Part shown: one piece after another, positions 9,960 through 20,559 of the stretch
How the letters are laid out: each line of letters starts with the position of its first letter
Position numbering within the stretch: the stretch's first letter is position 1
Assembly (NCBI GenBank): GCA_026120185.1
Contig: JANUWF010001729.1
Span: forward strand, 434,001-498,000
Length of the DNA: 64,000 bases
From: Voacanga thouarsii
Lineage: Eukaryota; Streptophyta; Magnoliopsida; Gentianales; Apocynaceae
Direction of reading: 5' to 3'
The notes under the pieces: generated by a model
Database searches by the model: none
Told to the model about the DNA's origin: nothing
What the model saw: the letters and a program-made list of their open reading frames with translations, nothing else
Position numbers and translations under genes: made by a program

Positions 9960-11780
9960 TTGCCACACATGTCCAATGCAACTGTGGATGGAGATGCTTT
10001 GAGATCAATCAATCGGTATCGGGAAATGGTCATAGATACAACAGGACCAAATTTTGATCCAGATCCATCCTCCCCTACTACTGAAGAACCTCCTAATTCT
10101 AATGCTCAGAAATTTTATGATATGTTAAGAGCTGCGGATAATCCCATATGGGAAGGGTGTACGAGCCACTCGCTATGTCTGTAGTATCTCAATTATTGAA
10201 TATTAATTCAGAAAATAACATGTCAGAGAAATGCTTCAACCAAGTCATATAATTGATGAAGAAGGTTTTGCCTTAAGGGAACAAGATGCCTTGTGACTTC
10301 TACCAAACAAAGAAGTTAGTTTCTGGGCGTAGGTTACTGGTTCAGAAGGTTGATTTTTGCACTAATGGTTGTATGCTTTATTGGAGAGATGATGTTAATA
10401 GGAGATATTGCAAGTTTTGCAGTCATCCTTGGTATATGAGTGGGAAGAATATGGGAAAAAATAAGCAGCATAAAGAAATCTCCTTTAAGCGAATGTATTA
10501 TTTCCCGATTATGCCAAGGTTGTAAAAACTTTATGCATCCAAAACAACTGTAGAACACATGAGATGGCACACGGAGAGCCTTACTGAGTAAGGTACAATG
10601 AATCATCCTGGAGATGGTGAAGAATGGTGGTAGCATTTTAATCAGACTTATCCTAAATTTGCAAATGAGGTGAGGAATGTTAGACTGGGACTGTGCACCG
10701 ATGGTTTCACACCATTTGGAATATCGGGGAAGTAATACTCATTGTGGCTTGTTTTTATCACTCCGTACAACCTACCTCCATGGATGTGTATGAAGAATTC
10801 AGTGATGTTTTTGACAATAATTATACCAGGGAAAAAGAATCCTAAGCAAAAACTAGATGTGTATCTGCTACCATTGATGGATGAATTGAAACAGTTGTGA
10901 TTTGATGGTGTCCAGACTTTTGATATTTCAAAGAAACAAAACTTTCAATTGCGGGTAGCCCTTCAGTGGACCATCAGTGACTTCCTTGCATGTGGCATGT
11001 TGAGTGGGTGGAGTACAACAGGAAAACTTGTTTGCCCGTATTATATGGAGCGAACAAAGTCTACAAAATGGTGGGAAAGCATGTTGGTTTGATTGCCACC
11101 GACAATTTTTGCCAATTGAACACCCTTTTAGGAGGTACAAAAAGTCTTTTAGAAGAGATAAAGGTGAGAAAAAATCACCAACTCCATCACCTAATTCCGG
11201 TGATCAAATATGGAACCAAGTTTGTAATATTCCAAAGATAATCGAGACTACAACGGAACTTGGGAAGAGTGATGGTAGGGGTGAATTCCACAATTGGGCA
11301 AAACAGAGTATATTTTGGGATTTTCCTTATTGCCGCACAAATCTCATTCGTCACAACTTAGATGTGATGCATAATAAGAAGAACGTGTTTGATAATGTGT
11401 TGAACACTGTCATGGATATTAAAGGAAAAACCAAAGATAACGTAAAGGCTCGCTGTGATTTGCTTAGGAATTGTAACCAGCCAGAACATTAGGTAAGCAG
11501 AGAAGGGAATGGGAAAGTGTGTATACTAAAAGCATGCTATACTTAACTAAAGAACAAAATAGACTTTTGCTTGAGTGGGTTAGAGAATTGAGGCTTCCTG
11601 ATAGTTATGCTTCTAATTTGAGCCAGTATGTTGATTTGAAAGACTTGAAGATGTCTGGCATGAAGAGTCATGGGTGTCACGTGTTTATAGAGAGATTACT
11701 TCCCATAGCACTAAGGGAATTGCTCCCAACAAATATATGGAGCATTTTGACCTAGTTAAGTCTCTTTTATAGGGATTTGT
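9960..11780 (+). pseudogene. CACTA-1 TNP2 transposase core (broken)
   Basis: TNP2 (Pfam transposase family tnp2) catalyses cut-and-paste movement of CACTA elements. Segments in order: 9960-10184 (ends near NPIWEGCTSHS), 10286-10525 (FYQTKKLVSGRRLLVQK, then CTNGCMLYW and CKFCSHPWY), a stretch to about 10990 with stops, 11004-11492 (CWFDCHRQFLPIEHPFRR, then NLIRHNLDVMHNKKNVFDNV and KGKTKDNVKAR) and 11519-11755 (LPDSYASNLSQYVDLKD, MKSHGCHVFIERLLPIALR). The order and motifs match intact plant TNP2 proteins along the whole length. Frame changes and stops occur about every 100-250 codons, so it is a pseudogene of an originally full-length transposase. Confidence 0.88.
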
Positions 11781-12344
11781 GTACTCCTATGTTGTCAATT
11801 ACACATATGTGCAAACTATAAAAAGATGTAGCACTGCTAGTATGCAAGCTGCAGAAAATATTTCCACCAGGGTTTTTTTATGTGATGGAACATCTAATTG
11901 TGCATTTGCCTTACGAAGCTAAAGTTGGTGGTCTTATTCAATATAGATGTATGTATTCATTTGAAAGGTAAGTTAATGCAAAAAGGACTTATGTTAATCA
12001 AATTTCAACCGCATGTACAAATATAAGTTTTTGACTCCATGGCTATTTTTCTATTTAGGTACTTGCATCATTTGAATATTAAAGTAAAAAATAAGGCTAA
12101 AGTTGAAGGATCAATTTGTAATGCGTATTTAGTTGAAAAAGCATCTATATTTTTCTCCTATTACTTTAAGCCTCACTTGCAAATGAGACATACTACTCGA
12201 GCTCATAATGATGTGCATGAACAAGTCTTGTCAATTTGTGTCAATTCTAGAAGGCCAATTGGAAAGTTAAAAATACAGTATTTGACTACAAAAGAATTAA
12301 GAGCTGCTACCAATTATATCTTGCTTACTTGTGAGGAGGTGTAG
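11781..12344 (+). pseudogene. CACTA-1 transposase C-terminal DUF4218-like region with intron
   Basis: The region after TNP2 reads KLQKIFPPGFF..VMEHLIVHLPYEAKVGG, then a split in the SFER/YLHHL motif, then VEGSICNAYLVEKASIFFSYYF. A consensus intron interrupts that motif: exon ...GAAAG, donor GTAAGT at 11968, acceptor TTTAG at 12058, exon resumes with GTACTTGCATCAT. The join falls inside one codon and restores the family motif. The second exon (12039-12344 open) ends with TAG after TCEEV. DUF4218 is regularly fused to plant TNP2 transposases. Confidence 0.82.
11968..12058 (+). other. Predicted 91-bp intron in CACTA-1 transposase
   Basis: The donor GTAAGT and acceptor TTTAG flank an AT-rich 91-bp segment. 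Removing it joins SFER to YLHHL, a motif that is continuous in related transposases. Inferred from sequence and family; no transcript evidence here. Confidence 0.75.
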
Positions 12345-12364
12345 CCATATATTAAGTAAAGTAA

Positions 12365-12370
<6 letters not shown>

Positions 12371-12400
<30 letters not shown>
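12371..12400. repeat. (AT)n microsatellite
   Basis: Fifteen AT units directly follow GTGTGT. It lies in the non-coding gap (probably an intron) between the DUF4218-like and DUF4216-like parts of the CACTA-1 transposase. Confidence 0.95.
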
Positions 12401-12404
<4 letters not shown>

Positions 12405-12479
12405 ATGATTTTGATCATAAATGAGTTGTTAAAATTAGTTGCTAATATGATATAATACTTGTATTAATTGATTCAGTAG

Positions 12480-13379
12480 GTCTTTGGCACCAACTTTAAA
12501 GGACCATGATGTTGAAAGAAGATTCCAGAATCAGTTTACAAGATGGTTCAGGGCTTATATAAGTTTGGCAATGTATACAAAATGTTTGATTATTTAATAT
12601 AACACTGCCACTCTTGTGCTTAATTTTTTTCATTTAAATAAATTTATGATCCAAGTAACAGAGAAGATCACATATGCCTAAAGAATTTATCTTGGGGACC
12701 CTCAGCATAGGTAAAGTCATTTAATGGTTACTTTGTAAATGGGTTTAGATTTCGCACATATAGCCATGGGGACGGAAAAAAGACTGTGAATAGCGGTGTA
12801 TGTGTTAAATATGGTGGAGATGGGATGTCTAGGAATGATTATTATGGAGTTTTAAAAGAAATAATCAAAGTTGAATTTGTAGGTAGTCCAATCCAAAAGG
12901 CCGTGCTTTTTAAATGTGATTAGTTTGATTCCATACCCAATCAGGGTGCAAGAGTGCATTCTCAATATAAGCTTGTTGACATTAATCACAAGAGGAGCTA
13001 TGCTGGATTTGATCCATTTGTGTTGGCCCATTAAGATATGCAAGTATACTTTACTTCATATCCTAGTAGAAAAAGACCAAAGTGTGATTGGCTAGCCGTG
13101 TGCAAAACAAAAGCACAACATGTAATTGATGCACCATTGGTTGACAAAGCCTACCAAGAAGAAGTGGATGAAGTTGAAGCAATAGCCATATGTATAGGAG
13201 ATGACATTGGTCCCCTTGCTCACAAATTTTGTGAAAATGAGATGATGGATGCTGAAGTAGAGTTTATTATAACATCAGAAAATGACTCAAGTCCCAAAAA
13301 AATGAAGGAGAGACAGATTAGGAAACGGATGATGAAAATAACACCATTGGTGAAGAGTATGTGTTTGATGTTGAATTAG
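12480..13379 (+). pseudogene. CACTA-1 transposase DUF4216-like C-terminus
   Basis: The translation has NGFRFRTYSHGDGKKTVNSG, then SRNDYYGVLKEIIKVEF and VLFKCD.FDSIPNQGARVH, then YKLVDINHKRSYAGFDPFVL and QVYFTSYPSRKRPKCDWLAV (last segment open 13038-13379). This matches DUF4216, the C-terminal region of plant CACTA transposases. Stops replace residues after FKCD and before DMQVYF. The tail (about 13140-13379) is acidic and low-complexity, as in relatives. CACTA-2 has the homologous piece at 20146-20500. Confidence 0.85.
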
Positions 13380-13862
13380 AATGATGATTATTTGTAACAT
13401 CAAAAAAGGTTAGTAATTTCATTAGTTTTACTTTAAAATGTACCTTACATATGATACCTAAAAAAACATTAATAAGCTATAAGTGAAAAATAAATATTAA
13501 TATGAGAATGGTAAACAATTCTCTTTTCGAAAAAGTAGCATACTATCCTTTAAGTCTGGCAGTTTCATCTTCATTTCTACCCTCCCTTCCTCTTTTAATC
13601 CTTTGTTATCCATAAAAGGTGGATTTTTTGGCTTTATATATGTAACAAAACATTGAATTTGTTGAAGAAGTTCCTTTATTTTACAAGCTACAGACTTATA
13701 AATATTTCATACTTCTTCTTCTTTGTGATTTTTTTTTTTTTTTGGTCATCTTCATCTTCTCTTTTTTTAATTAAGTATTGAAAACACATGATTATTGTCA
13801 TATGACTTATTATTATTATTACAAAATTAATTTAATCAATGCCTCTGTACTAATGGACAAAT
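13380..13862. other. Spacer between the two CACTA-1 genes
   Basis: AT-rich with T-rich runs (for example 13730-13743) and no open frame. It corresponds in position to the spacer between the transposase gene and the second gene in CACTA elements, so a promoter for the second gene would lie here, but no convincing element stands out. Confidence 0.5.
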
Positions 13863-14740
13863 ATGGCTAAAGGGGGAGGAAAGAAGCGTTCGAGTTATGG
13901 TTCATTTATATCTGCTCCAGAGGTGGGGCAACCTTCATCTCATGCCCCAGAAGTTAGCTCTCTAGTGGCCGCTCCTTCTTCTAGCCATCCTCAGGTGTTG
14001 CCTTTTTCTACTCACCAGCTGACATCCATTTTTGCTCCCAGTCAGACACCCCTAGACAGCAAATCTTGCATTGTTTAAAAAAATACACCAGTTTCAGATG
14101 GGCCCAAAAAGGACGAATTTGTAGATGAGAGATCCCACAAGATCATTGTATGTTACAAATTAATTTCATTTTTATAAAATTTCATAACACTTTAATTTTT
14201 GTTTATATTTTCACCTTCAAATTATTCAGGAGGATATCCAAACGATGAAGTCGTAGTACTCTCATATGGAGTCCACTGATTCAACATTCACTCCAAGTTA
14301 CATGCCAGATAAGAAAGCTATAATTTTGTCGGCATCAGGTGGATTGAAAAAGGGCAGGGTGTATGGCATGGGATTCGAGGCCTCAAAATTCAGACTTTAT
14401 TACCATTAGTCTAGGGCCTCATCTTTGGGATCATTAATGGATATGCAGAAGCTTCGTGGCGAGCTTGAGTAGACCCTTCAGTAGCAGCTTCAGCAAGAGT
14501 TGGACAAGAAGGATAAAGAGATAAAGAAAGAGACGAAAAAGATGAAGGGGACTTTGGAGAAAAAGAATAAGAAGAATCGCATGGTGATGCAGTATCTTAA
14601 CTTACAAGTGCCCTCCATTCTCTCTTCTGACTTTGATGATTTTGACGAGGAAGACTCTGGCCTTTCAGCAGCTGCTGATAGTTATATTGTTTTTTTTTTT
14701 TTTCATGTGGATGTTAAGTTTGGATCACTTTGATTATGGA
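13863..14740 (+). pseudogene. CACTA-1 second gene, Transposase_24-like (deleted inside)
   Basis: The gene opens with ATG at 13863 (MAKGGGKKRSS, then a Ser/Pro-rich N-terminus to 14078). It resumes after an intron-like gap at about 14230 with a segment ending GGLKKGRVYGMG, followed by a lysine/glutamate-rich coiled-coil stretch (DKKDKEIKKETKKMK) and an acidic tail (DFDEEDSGLS). The GGxxKGRVYGxG motif and coiled-coil end match the homologous gene in CACTA-2 at 18435-18800 and the plant Ptta/En/Spm Transposase_24 family. Most of the conserved central domain is missing. In En/Spm the second gene product (TnpA) binds subterminal repeats; a similar role here is inference. Confidence 0.75.
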
Positions 14741-15184
14741 TTTAGTATTATTATGAATTTGTATTTGCTATTTTTGGATATTTTGATGATATATGATTAT
14801 TTTGTATTTGGACTCTAAACAAATTATGAAAATTTATGGTTTGCTAAAACAATTGTGGTGAATGTCTTTTGCTGTTGTGCATTGTGTACTGGGAATATGA
14901 TTTGAGACATTGTAGGCTGTGTGTTGTGCAAGTGTGTAGGGTGTATGATACTCAACAATGTTGTAGGTGTGTATAGTGTATATATGTGTATGGATAATAG
15001 ATTATAAATGTTATAGGTTATTTGTTGTGTATATGTCTTAGGAATGTGATTGGAAACTTTGTAGGCATGGAGTGTGACGAAGAATGTGCATGTGTGTTGT
15101 GCATACTAGTTGCTATGGAATTGTGAACAGGTAATGTAACAGGTTTTGAAAGCTGAAATTGTAGATAGTATACTATTGAATTGC
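14741..15184. other. Non-coding 3' part of CACTA-1
   Basis: T- and G-rich DNA with many GTGTGT-like stretches and no coding evidence; it leads into the subterminal repeat block. Probably the 3' untranslated region of the second gene. Confidence 0.5.
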
Positions 15185-16063
15185 CGCTAAAAATAAAATT
15201 CCGTGGCAAATCCGTGGCACCGTGGTAGATTGCCACGGATTTGCCACGGATTGATCCTATGGCAACTAGTTTTTGTGGCAAATCTATTGCAGATTGCCAC
15301 AGATTTGCCACAGATTACATCGAATGCTACTATTTTTCGTGCCAAATTTATAGCAATCTACCACGGACATTATTTAACATATTGTTTTTGCGGTAAATTG
15401 CCACGGATTAGGCATATTGAAATAAGCTACCATGATAATTTCGTGGCAATCTACCACGGATCATTATTTAATTCATTGTTTCTATGGAAAATTGCCACGG
15501 ATTTGCTACGGATGATAGTACCAATGGATGTAATCCATAGCAAGTCCGTAGCAATTTGTCACGGATTTGCCACGAATAATATAATGCATATCGATTCCGT
15601 GGCAAATCCATGACAGTCTACCATGGATTTGCTACGAAATATAGTACTAATTGATTTAATTTGTGACAAATCCATGGCAATCTGCCATAGATTTGCCATG
15701 GACAGTTATTTGAATATTGATTCCATGGCAAATTCGTGGCAGATTACTACAGATTTTCCACAAATAGGAACTGCTTGTGTATAGTCCGTAGCAAATCCAT
15801 GGCAAATTACCACAGATTTGCTACGGATAAGCTAAATTCGTCGCAAGTTTTTCCCATTTACATGAATTTTTTATTGCTACCTATATGAAATTTGCTTGCA
15901 AATCCATGGCTATTTGCCATGGATACATATTTCCATCGCAAAAATATCTCAACGATGAAGAATGTTGCTTATTACCTCATTCATGGCAGATCTGTGGCTA
16001 ATTCCAGTTTAGCCACGGATTTGTCATGGAATTGTCTGTGGTAAATTGATAGTTTTCTTGTAG
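15185..16063 (+). repeat. CACTA-1 subterminal repeat block
   Basis: A 0.9-kb block is filled with direct and inverted copies of a 10-12-bp motif, TTGCCACGGATT and its complement (for example CCGTGGCAAATCCGTGGC at 15203-15220 and TTGCCACGGATTTG at 15232-15252, repeated down to about 16030). More than twenty copies are visible, many with one C to T or G to A change. It ends at the element terminus. In En/Spm and other CACTA elements such arrays bind the accessory transposase protein. Open frames across this block are by-products of the repeat. Confidence 0.9.
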
Positions 16064-16311
16064 CATTAGTATTGGATACTTACCATTAAACTTAAAAATA
16101 GTTTGTTGGCATACCTAATGTCATTCTTAAAAAATTTGGATACCAGTCCACTAGGAAAGCTTCAAATGGGCTTTTCCTAGTCAATAGTGGGGGCTATTGA
16201 TTTGAGTAAAATAGTAAAATAAATACACGTTTAATTAAAGACCTAATTAAATACTTTTGATGTGCACATACATAGTCTACATGAAGATCACAAACTTACG
16301 TAGTTTGCATC

Positions 16312-16990
16312 ATGACAATAAACTTGAACTTATGTAGTTTTTTGGAAATAAACAAGCTTAACGAGTCTAATTTCTTGGAACAGTATAGGAATTTGAGAAT
16401 CATTCTCAAATCCAAAAGGTTACTTTACGTGCTAGATACTCCTATTTCACCAACTCCAATTGTTGATGCTTTAGCTAAAGAGCATAAGATTCACAAGAAG
16501 TATAAAGAGGACAATGACACAACATTTTGTATTATGTTAGAGTCAAAAAAACTTTGAGCTGCAAAAGCAACATAAGCATATGGATGCTTACCCTATCATC
16601 TTCCATCTAAGGGAGTTATTTGACCAACAAGAAAAAACGAAGATACATGAGATCTCTAAACAACTATTCCATTCTAAGCTGGTAGGAGGTGCTTCAACGG
16701 CAACATATGAGCTAAAAATGTTGGGCTTGATCGAGCAGCTTAGATTTCATTGTTTGGTGATGGATCATGAAATAAGTGTTGACTTAATTCTATAATCTTT
16801 GTTGTTGGTGAATTCTTCTACTTCTAAGAAGAAAGTTCTTAAGAATTAGAAGAAGAATCCTACTAAGCTTAAAGGTGGTGTGAAGAAGGAAACAGTGACC
16901 AAAGGCCTAAGTCATCATTGTGGTAAGATAGGCCATTGGAGGGGCAATTGCAAGAGCTACTTGGAATCACTAAAAAAAAAGAAGTAGAAG
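16312..16990 (+). pseudogene. Copia-2 gag
   Basis: It starts with ATG at 16312, in the same place relative to the leader as in Copia-3 and Copia-4. Segments: 16312-16557 (KLNESNFLEQYRNLRIILKS, LLYVLDTPISPTP) and 16580-16795 (LRELFDQQEKTKIHEISKQL, then GLIEQL and EISVDLIL). A degenerate zinc knuckle lies near 16915-16960 (HHCGKIGHWRGNC, with the first Cys changed to Ser). A frameshift near 16555 and a TAA at 16794 break it. Confidence 0.85.
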
Positions 16991-17586
16991 GAGAAGCTTG
17001 CAAGCACTTCCACTTCTACTCCTGGTATATTTCTGATTGGGATCAATACTACCTTTAATAATGAGATTAGGTATTCCATACTGGATATGGATCTCATTTG
17101 TGTAATACTTTGTATGGACTACAAAGCAGTAGGAAGCTTGAGAAAGGTAATATAGACCTATGTGCTGCAAATGGAGCAAATGTTGTTGCACTTGTTGTGG
17201 GAACTTATCATCTACACTTGCCTTTCAAAATGATTCTAGAAATAGAAAACTGTTATTATGTACTAGTTTTACTCAAAAACATTATCTCAGTTGCTTGTTC
17301 AGATTTACTTGGATTTTATTTAAATTTTAAGAATAAAAGTTGTTCTTTTTTATTAAATGATATCCATTATATTATTGCAGCTTTGTTAAATGGTTTATAT
17401 GTCCTAGATAGGAAAAATCAAGTTCTCAATATAAACAATAAGAAACTAAAAAAGGATAACACACACCCATCTTACTTATGGTATTGTTATTTAGGCTATG
17501 TAAATGAGAATCACATATCTATGTTACACAAATGTGGTGACTTAGGATCATTTGATTTTGAATCATATGAAACTTGTGAATCTTGC
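16991..17586 (+). pseudogene. Copia-2 protease remnant and pre-integrase region
   Basis: The protease active-site region near 17050-17100 is badly decayed. The following 17098-17589 frame is well preserved: RKLEKGNIDLCAANGANVVA, ILEIENCYYVLVLLKNIISV, and the zinc-binding N terminus of integrase near GYVNENHISMLHKCGDL and CESC. It matches the parts at 41596-42111 (Copia-3) and 55254-55928 (Copia-4). Confidence 0.85.
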
Positions 17587-17858
17587 TGACCATGGAAAAT
17601 GACTAAAACCTCTTTTTCTAAGAAATGGGGAAAAGGCTAAGCAATTATTGGAACTAAAACATATTGATGTATGTGGACCAGTGACATAGCAAGCAAGAGG
17701 GGTTTATCAATACTTTATCACATTCATCACATTCATTGATGATTATTTATGATTTGGGTATTTGTATTTAATAAAATACAAATTTGAAACCTTTGACAAG
17801 TTTAAAGAATTTAAAAATGAAGTAGAGAAATAACTTGGTAAAAGTATTAAAACTCTAA
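17587..17858 (+). pseudogene. Copia-2 integrase, first piece
   Basis: After a TGA at 17587-17589 the translation continues with KHIDVCGPVT (first catalytic Asp kept), QYFITF...FIDDY and a duplicated FITFI caused by a short repeat (ATCACATTC twice near 17719-17735). It is cut at 17858 by CACTA-2, leaving TAA as the duplicated target. It resumes at 23620 with RSDLGDEY. Confidence 0.85.
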
Positions 17859-18290
17859 CACTACAAGAATCTGACTAATTAGCAATTGACATTTCCGTCA
17901 CTAATTAGTTGCTGGTTATTATTCAGCGACCGATTAGCGACGACACACCGCTATTTTTAAGGGCTCTAATACCTAGCGGTCAGTACTTAGTGATCGCAAA
18001 TCCATCACTACTTAAGTCGCACATTAAGGAAAAATCAAAATTTTTGGAAAAATAATTGACGATATCGGTCAGTAATTAGCGTTGTGGGTACAATCCGACG
18101 TTAAAGTTGGTCACAAAGTAGCGATGGAATATTGATATCGGTCGTCAATTAGCCACCGATTTTAGCGACCGAATATAGTTTTTCGATTGTTAATCAGTGA
18201 CTGATATATGTGACAGTCACTAATCATCAGTGTTTAATTTTGTAATCGAAATTTTCAATCGCTATTTTATTTTTAAAATTTTCAAAAATT
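17859..18290 (-). repeat. CACTA-2 terminal and subterminal repeats, left end
   Basis: The terminal inverted repeat is followed by scattered copies of a motif around TTAGCGACCGA and GTCACTAATTAG in both orientations (for example 17925-17945 and 18163-18180). The same motif fills the other end at 23200-23619. These are candidate binding sites for the accessory transposase protein. Confidence 0.88.
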
Positions 18291-18434
18291 AATTAACCTT
18301 ATTAATATTAAATAAAATTCCTGGAACAATTACATAAATAATATGAAATAAAATTACACAACAATTTTACTTACAATATTAAATAAAATTAACTACAATA
18401 ATAATGTATTCGAAATAGCTGAAACATAAACATG

Positions 18435-19960
18435 CTAAGAACATACATCATCAGCAGAATCATTTGGAATGTCACAATCTAGATCATCTAGTGGTGCTGG
18501 TGATGGTGTTACAAGTGGTGGTATTGGTGGATGTGAAAATCCATTATGCTCAGCCATACCTTCTATAAACGAGTGTAAATGAGCAATATACTGATCTTTC
18601 TCTTGTAATCTCTGCTCCACCCGCTCTAACTTCTTTTGCACCTTAACCTGAGCATGTGAACTCGAAGACTCACCAGGAGCGTAGTCACTCTGACTGTACT
18701 CTAGTTTGAGGCAGGAAGACTCAGTACCTAACCCATAAACCCGACCCTTCCTGAAGCCTCCTGCAGCCTGCACAAGTAAAGGCCTCTCATCCTGTACCAC
18801 CCCACCACTAGTAAAGCTCTACTGTGAAGCTTGTGACAGCAACTCGTTAAATCGATCCTAAAATTATTTGTAAACGTATACATATTAAAGCAATTGTATA
18901 TAAAAGATTGAAAAAAATGGATAGATTAAATTTATATTGTAGAACTTACCCTATGTGCTGAGCTCCAGTGTTTACGAATTCACCTTGTTTAGGGCCAGGT
19001 TGCTGGTGCTCGTGACAACGCTTCCACACTTTAGAGTGAGAAAACTCGTCTCCCATCTCCTTGCGCTGTGTGTAAATGTAAAGTTTATTAGTACTGATAT
19101 ATTAAAAACGATATATTGATATATATATGAATTGAAAAATCATTTTACCTACTTCGCCTCATGCTCAGGGAATGATATTGATGCTTCGGTATGGTGTGAT
19201 TGGCCTAAGCCATCACGAGAACTGGCCCAGTTCTCCCTAGCGTGCCAAGATAGCTCCAGAAAACCTTTTGACCTCCAATGTTGCGTAATCTAGTTGTAGA
19301 CTACCTCAGCCATCCAAGCAAACCTCTGTCCACTCTTACGAATATTAAATAGAGTGTCAGTCAGATGCTTGGCACACCTAGACTCCTATGCCCTACGGAT
19401 GTGTCCATCATGCTATGAATCCCTTCTGAAGTTCCTCTAAAATTTTTTCCAAAAACAAAATCAAGTTAAATGTAAAAGATTAATGCACTATTTGAGAGTT
19501 CTTATTTAATCAAATGTAAATGATGGTGCTTTATATTTAATTACTTACAAAAAACTCTGCAAACCATATATTTAACACATTAGGTGGGACATCTCGGAAG
19601 GAGCAATATGGGCTAGAAAATCGCTCCCTAAATATGCAGGCAATGACTCAGGCACATGATTACTGGTTCGTGAAACTAGAGCTGTACAATTTCATAAAAT
19701 GTTACAATATGTAATACATAAATATCGAAATGCAGAATTATGTTATTTTATTTAAAGAGTGCTTACATATCACCATATGGAGTAATGTGCTTAGACAATA
19801 GAAGATGACGATAATGGCAGAAATGATGGTGGTATAGATAGCGAGGTAGAAGCTAGTAGTGGCACAGAAGAGGATAGTGGTGTAGGCATAGAGGGCAGCG
19901 GATCACCAATGGAACCTCCACTGGCACCGGGAATAGAACTTCATGACATATCTAAAATAT
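18435..19960 (-). pseudogene. CACTA-2 second gene, Transposase_24-like
   Basis: On the minus strand the gene has several exon-like pieces: a Ser/Pro-rich N-terminus (about 19780-19960), conserved central blocks near 19150-19445 (with ISFPEHEAK and a motif around WRSKGFLELS) and about 18955-19065 (with KVWKRCHEH), and a last exon at 18435-18850. The last exon reads GGFRKGRVYGLGTES, then a coiled coil (KVQKKLERVEQRLQEKD) and a Pro-rich acidic tail ending at TGA near 18435. Splice-like junctions separate the pieces, for example CTTACC-type complements near 18953. The match is to the plant Ptta/En/Spm Transposase_24 family. A few in-frame stops (for example after HYSIW) suggest decay. Exon ends are approximate. 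Confidence 0.75.
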
Positions 19961-20145
19961 CGACATACATATATAATTAGAATATAATAAAGATTAACAG
20001 TTGATGCATATTAAAAAATGATTAAACGTACATAATTTACTTAATGATCTAATTCTTCTTCCATTTCGTACTCAAAAGCATCATCATGTAAATCATTTTT
20101 AGTATCCACCTAGCTATCATAAACATCTTATTCTTCACTTGTGTA

Positions 20146-20500
20146 TTATTCATCAACGTGTAAGTCTACAATCTCAGCTACACCAAATTCATCTACCAAG
20201 GGACCCATATCTTCAAATACCTCTGGTATAGTAATGGCAATTGATTCATCCACATCTTGTTGGAAAACAGTGTCAACTATTGGGGCATCTACAACATGAC
20301 ATGCCTTAGACTTGCACACCGCCCACCAATTGCTCTTAGGTCTTTTACAACACGGATATGGAGTATAATACACTCGATTAGCTTGTGAGTCCAAATAAAG
20401 GGATCAAAGCTTGGATACTTCCTCTTATGGTTGATTTCAATAAGTTTGTATTAAGGATGAATCTTAACCCCTCTATTGGGTATTGGATCAGACCATTCAC
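20146..20500 (-). pseudogene. CACTA-2 transposase DUF4216-like C-terminus
   Basis: The translation has WSDPIPNRGVKIHP, YKLIEINHKRKYPSFDPF, then QANRVYYTPYPCCKRPKSNW and AVCKSKACHVVDAP, followed by an acidic tail. It is homologous to 12900-13379 in CACTA-1. It lies almost directly after the middle of TNP2, so the part between (the end of TNP2, DUF4218 and the start of DUF4216) has been deleted. Confidence 0.85.
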
Positions 20501-20559
20501 ATAAGCATAAAATGGTACTTTGATGCCCAAGTGGTAGGAACTACCAATGGTAGTCGAAC

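Larger units (their letters stand above)
9690..16064 (+). mobile_element. CACTA-1: En/Spm-type DNA transposon, degenerate
   Basis: On the plus strand it carries a TNP2-type transposase gene (9696-13379), a second gene of the Transposase_24 type (13863-14740) and a long block of subterminal repeats (15185-16055). The right end reads TTTTCTTGTAGCA, where an intact CACTA element would end in CTTGTAGTG, so the terminus is mutated. The sequence just outside (from 16065) matches the leader of the Copia-2 family, so the element seems to have jumped into Copia-2. The left end is not found. Both genes have several stops and shifts. Confidence 0.85.

Noticed and set aside
15018..15613. Open frames of 97 and 136 codons in the CACTA-1 right end
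   Set aside because: They translate the subterminal repeat in both directions and show only its repetition.
15185..16063. Regularly spaced short repeats resembling a CRISPR array
   Set aside because: Repeat copies occur in both orientations with irregular spacing and many mismatches, at the end of a plant CACTA element, without cas genes. They are subterminal transposase-binding type repeats.
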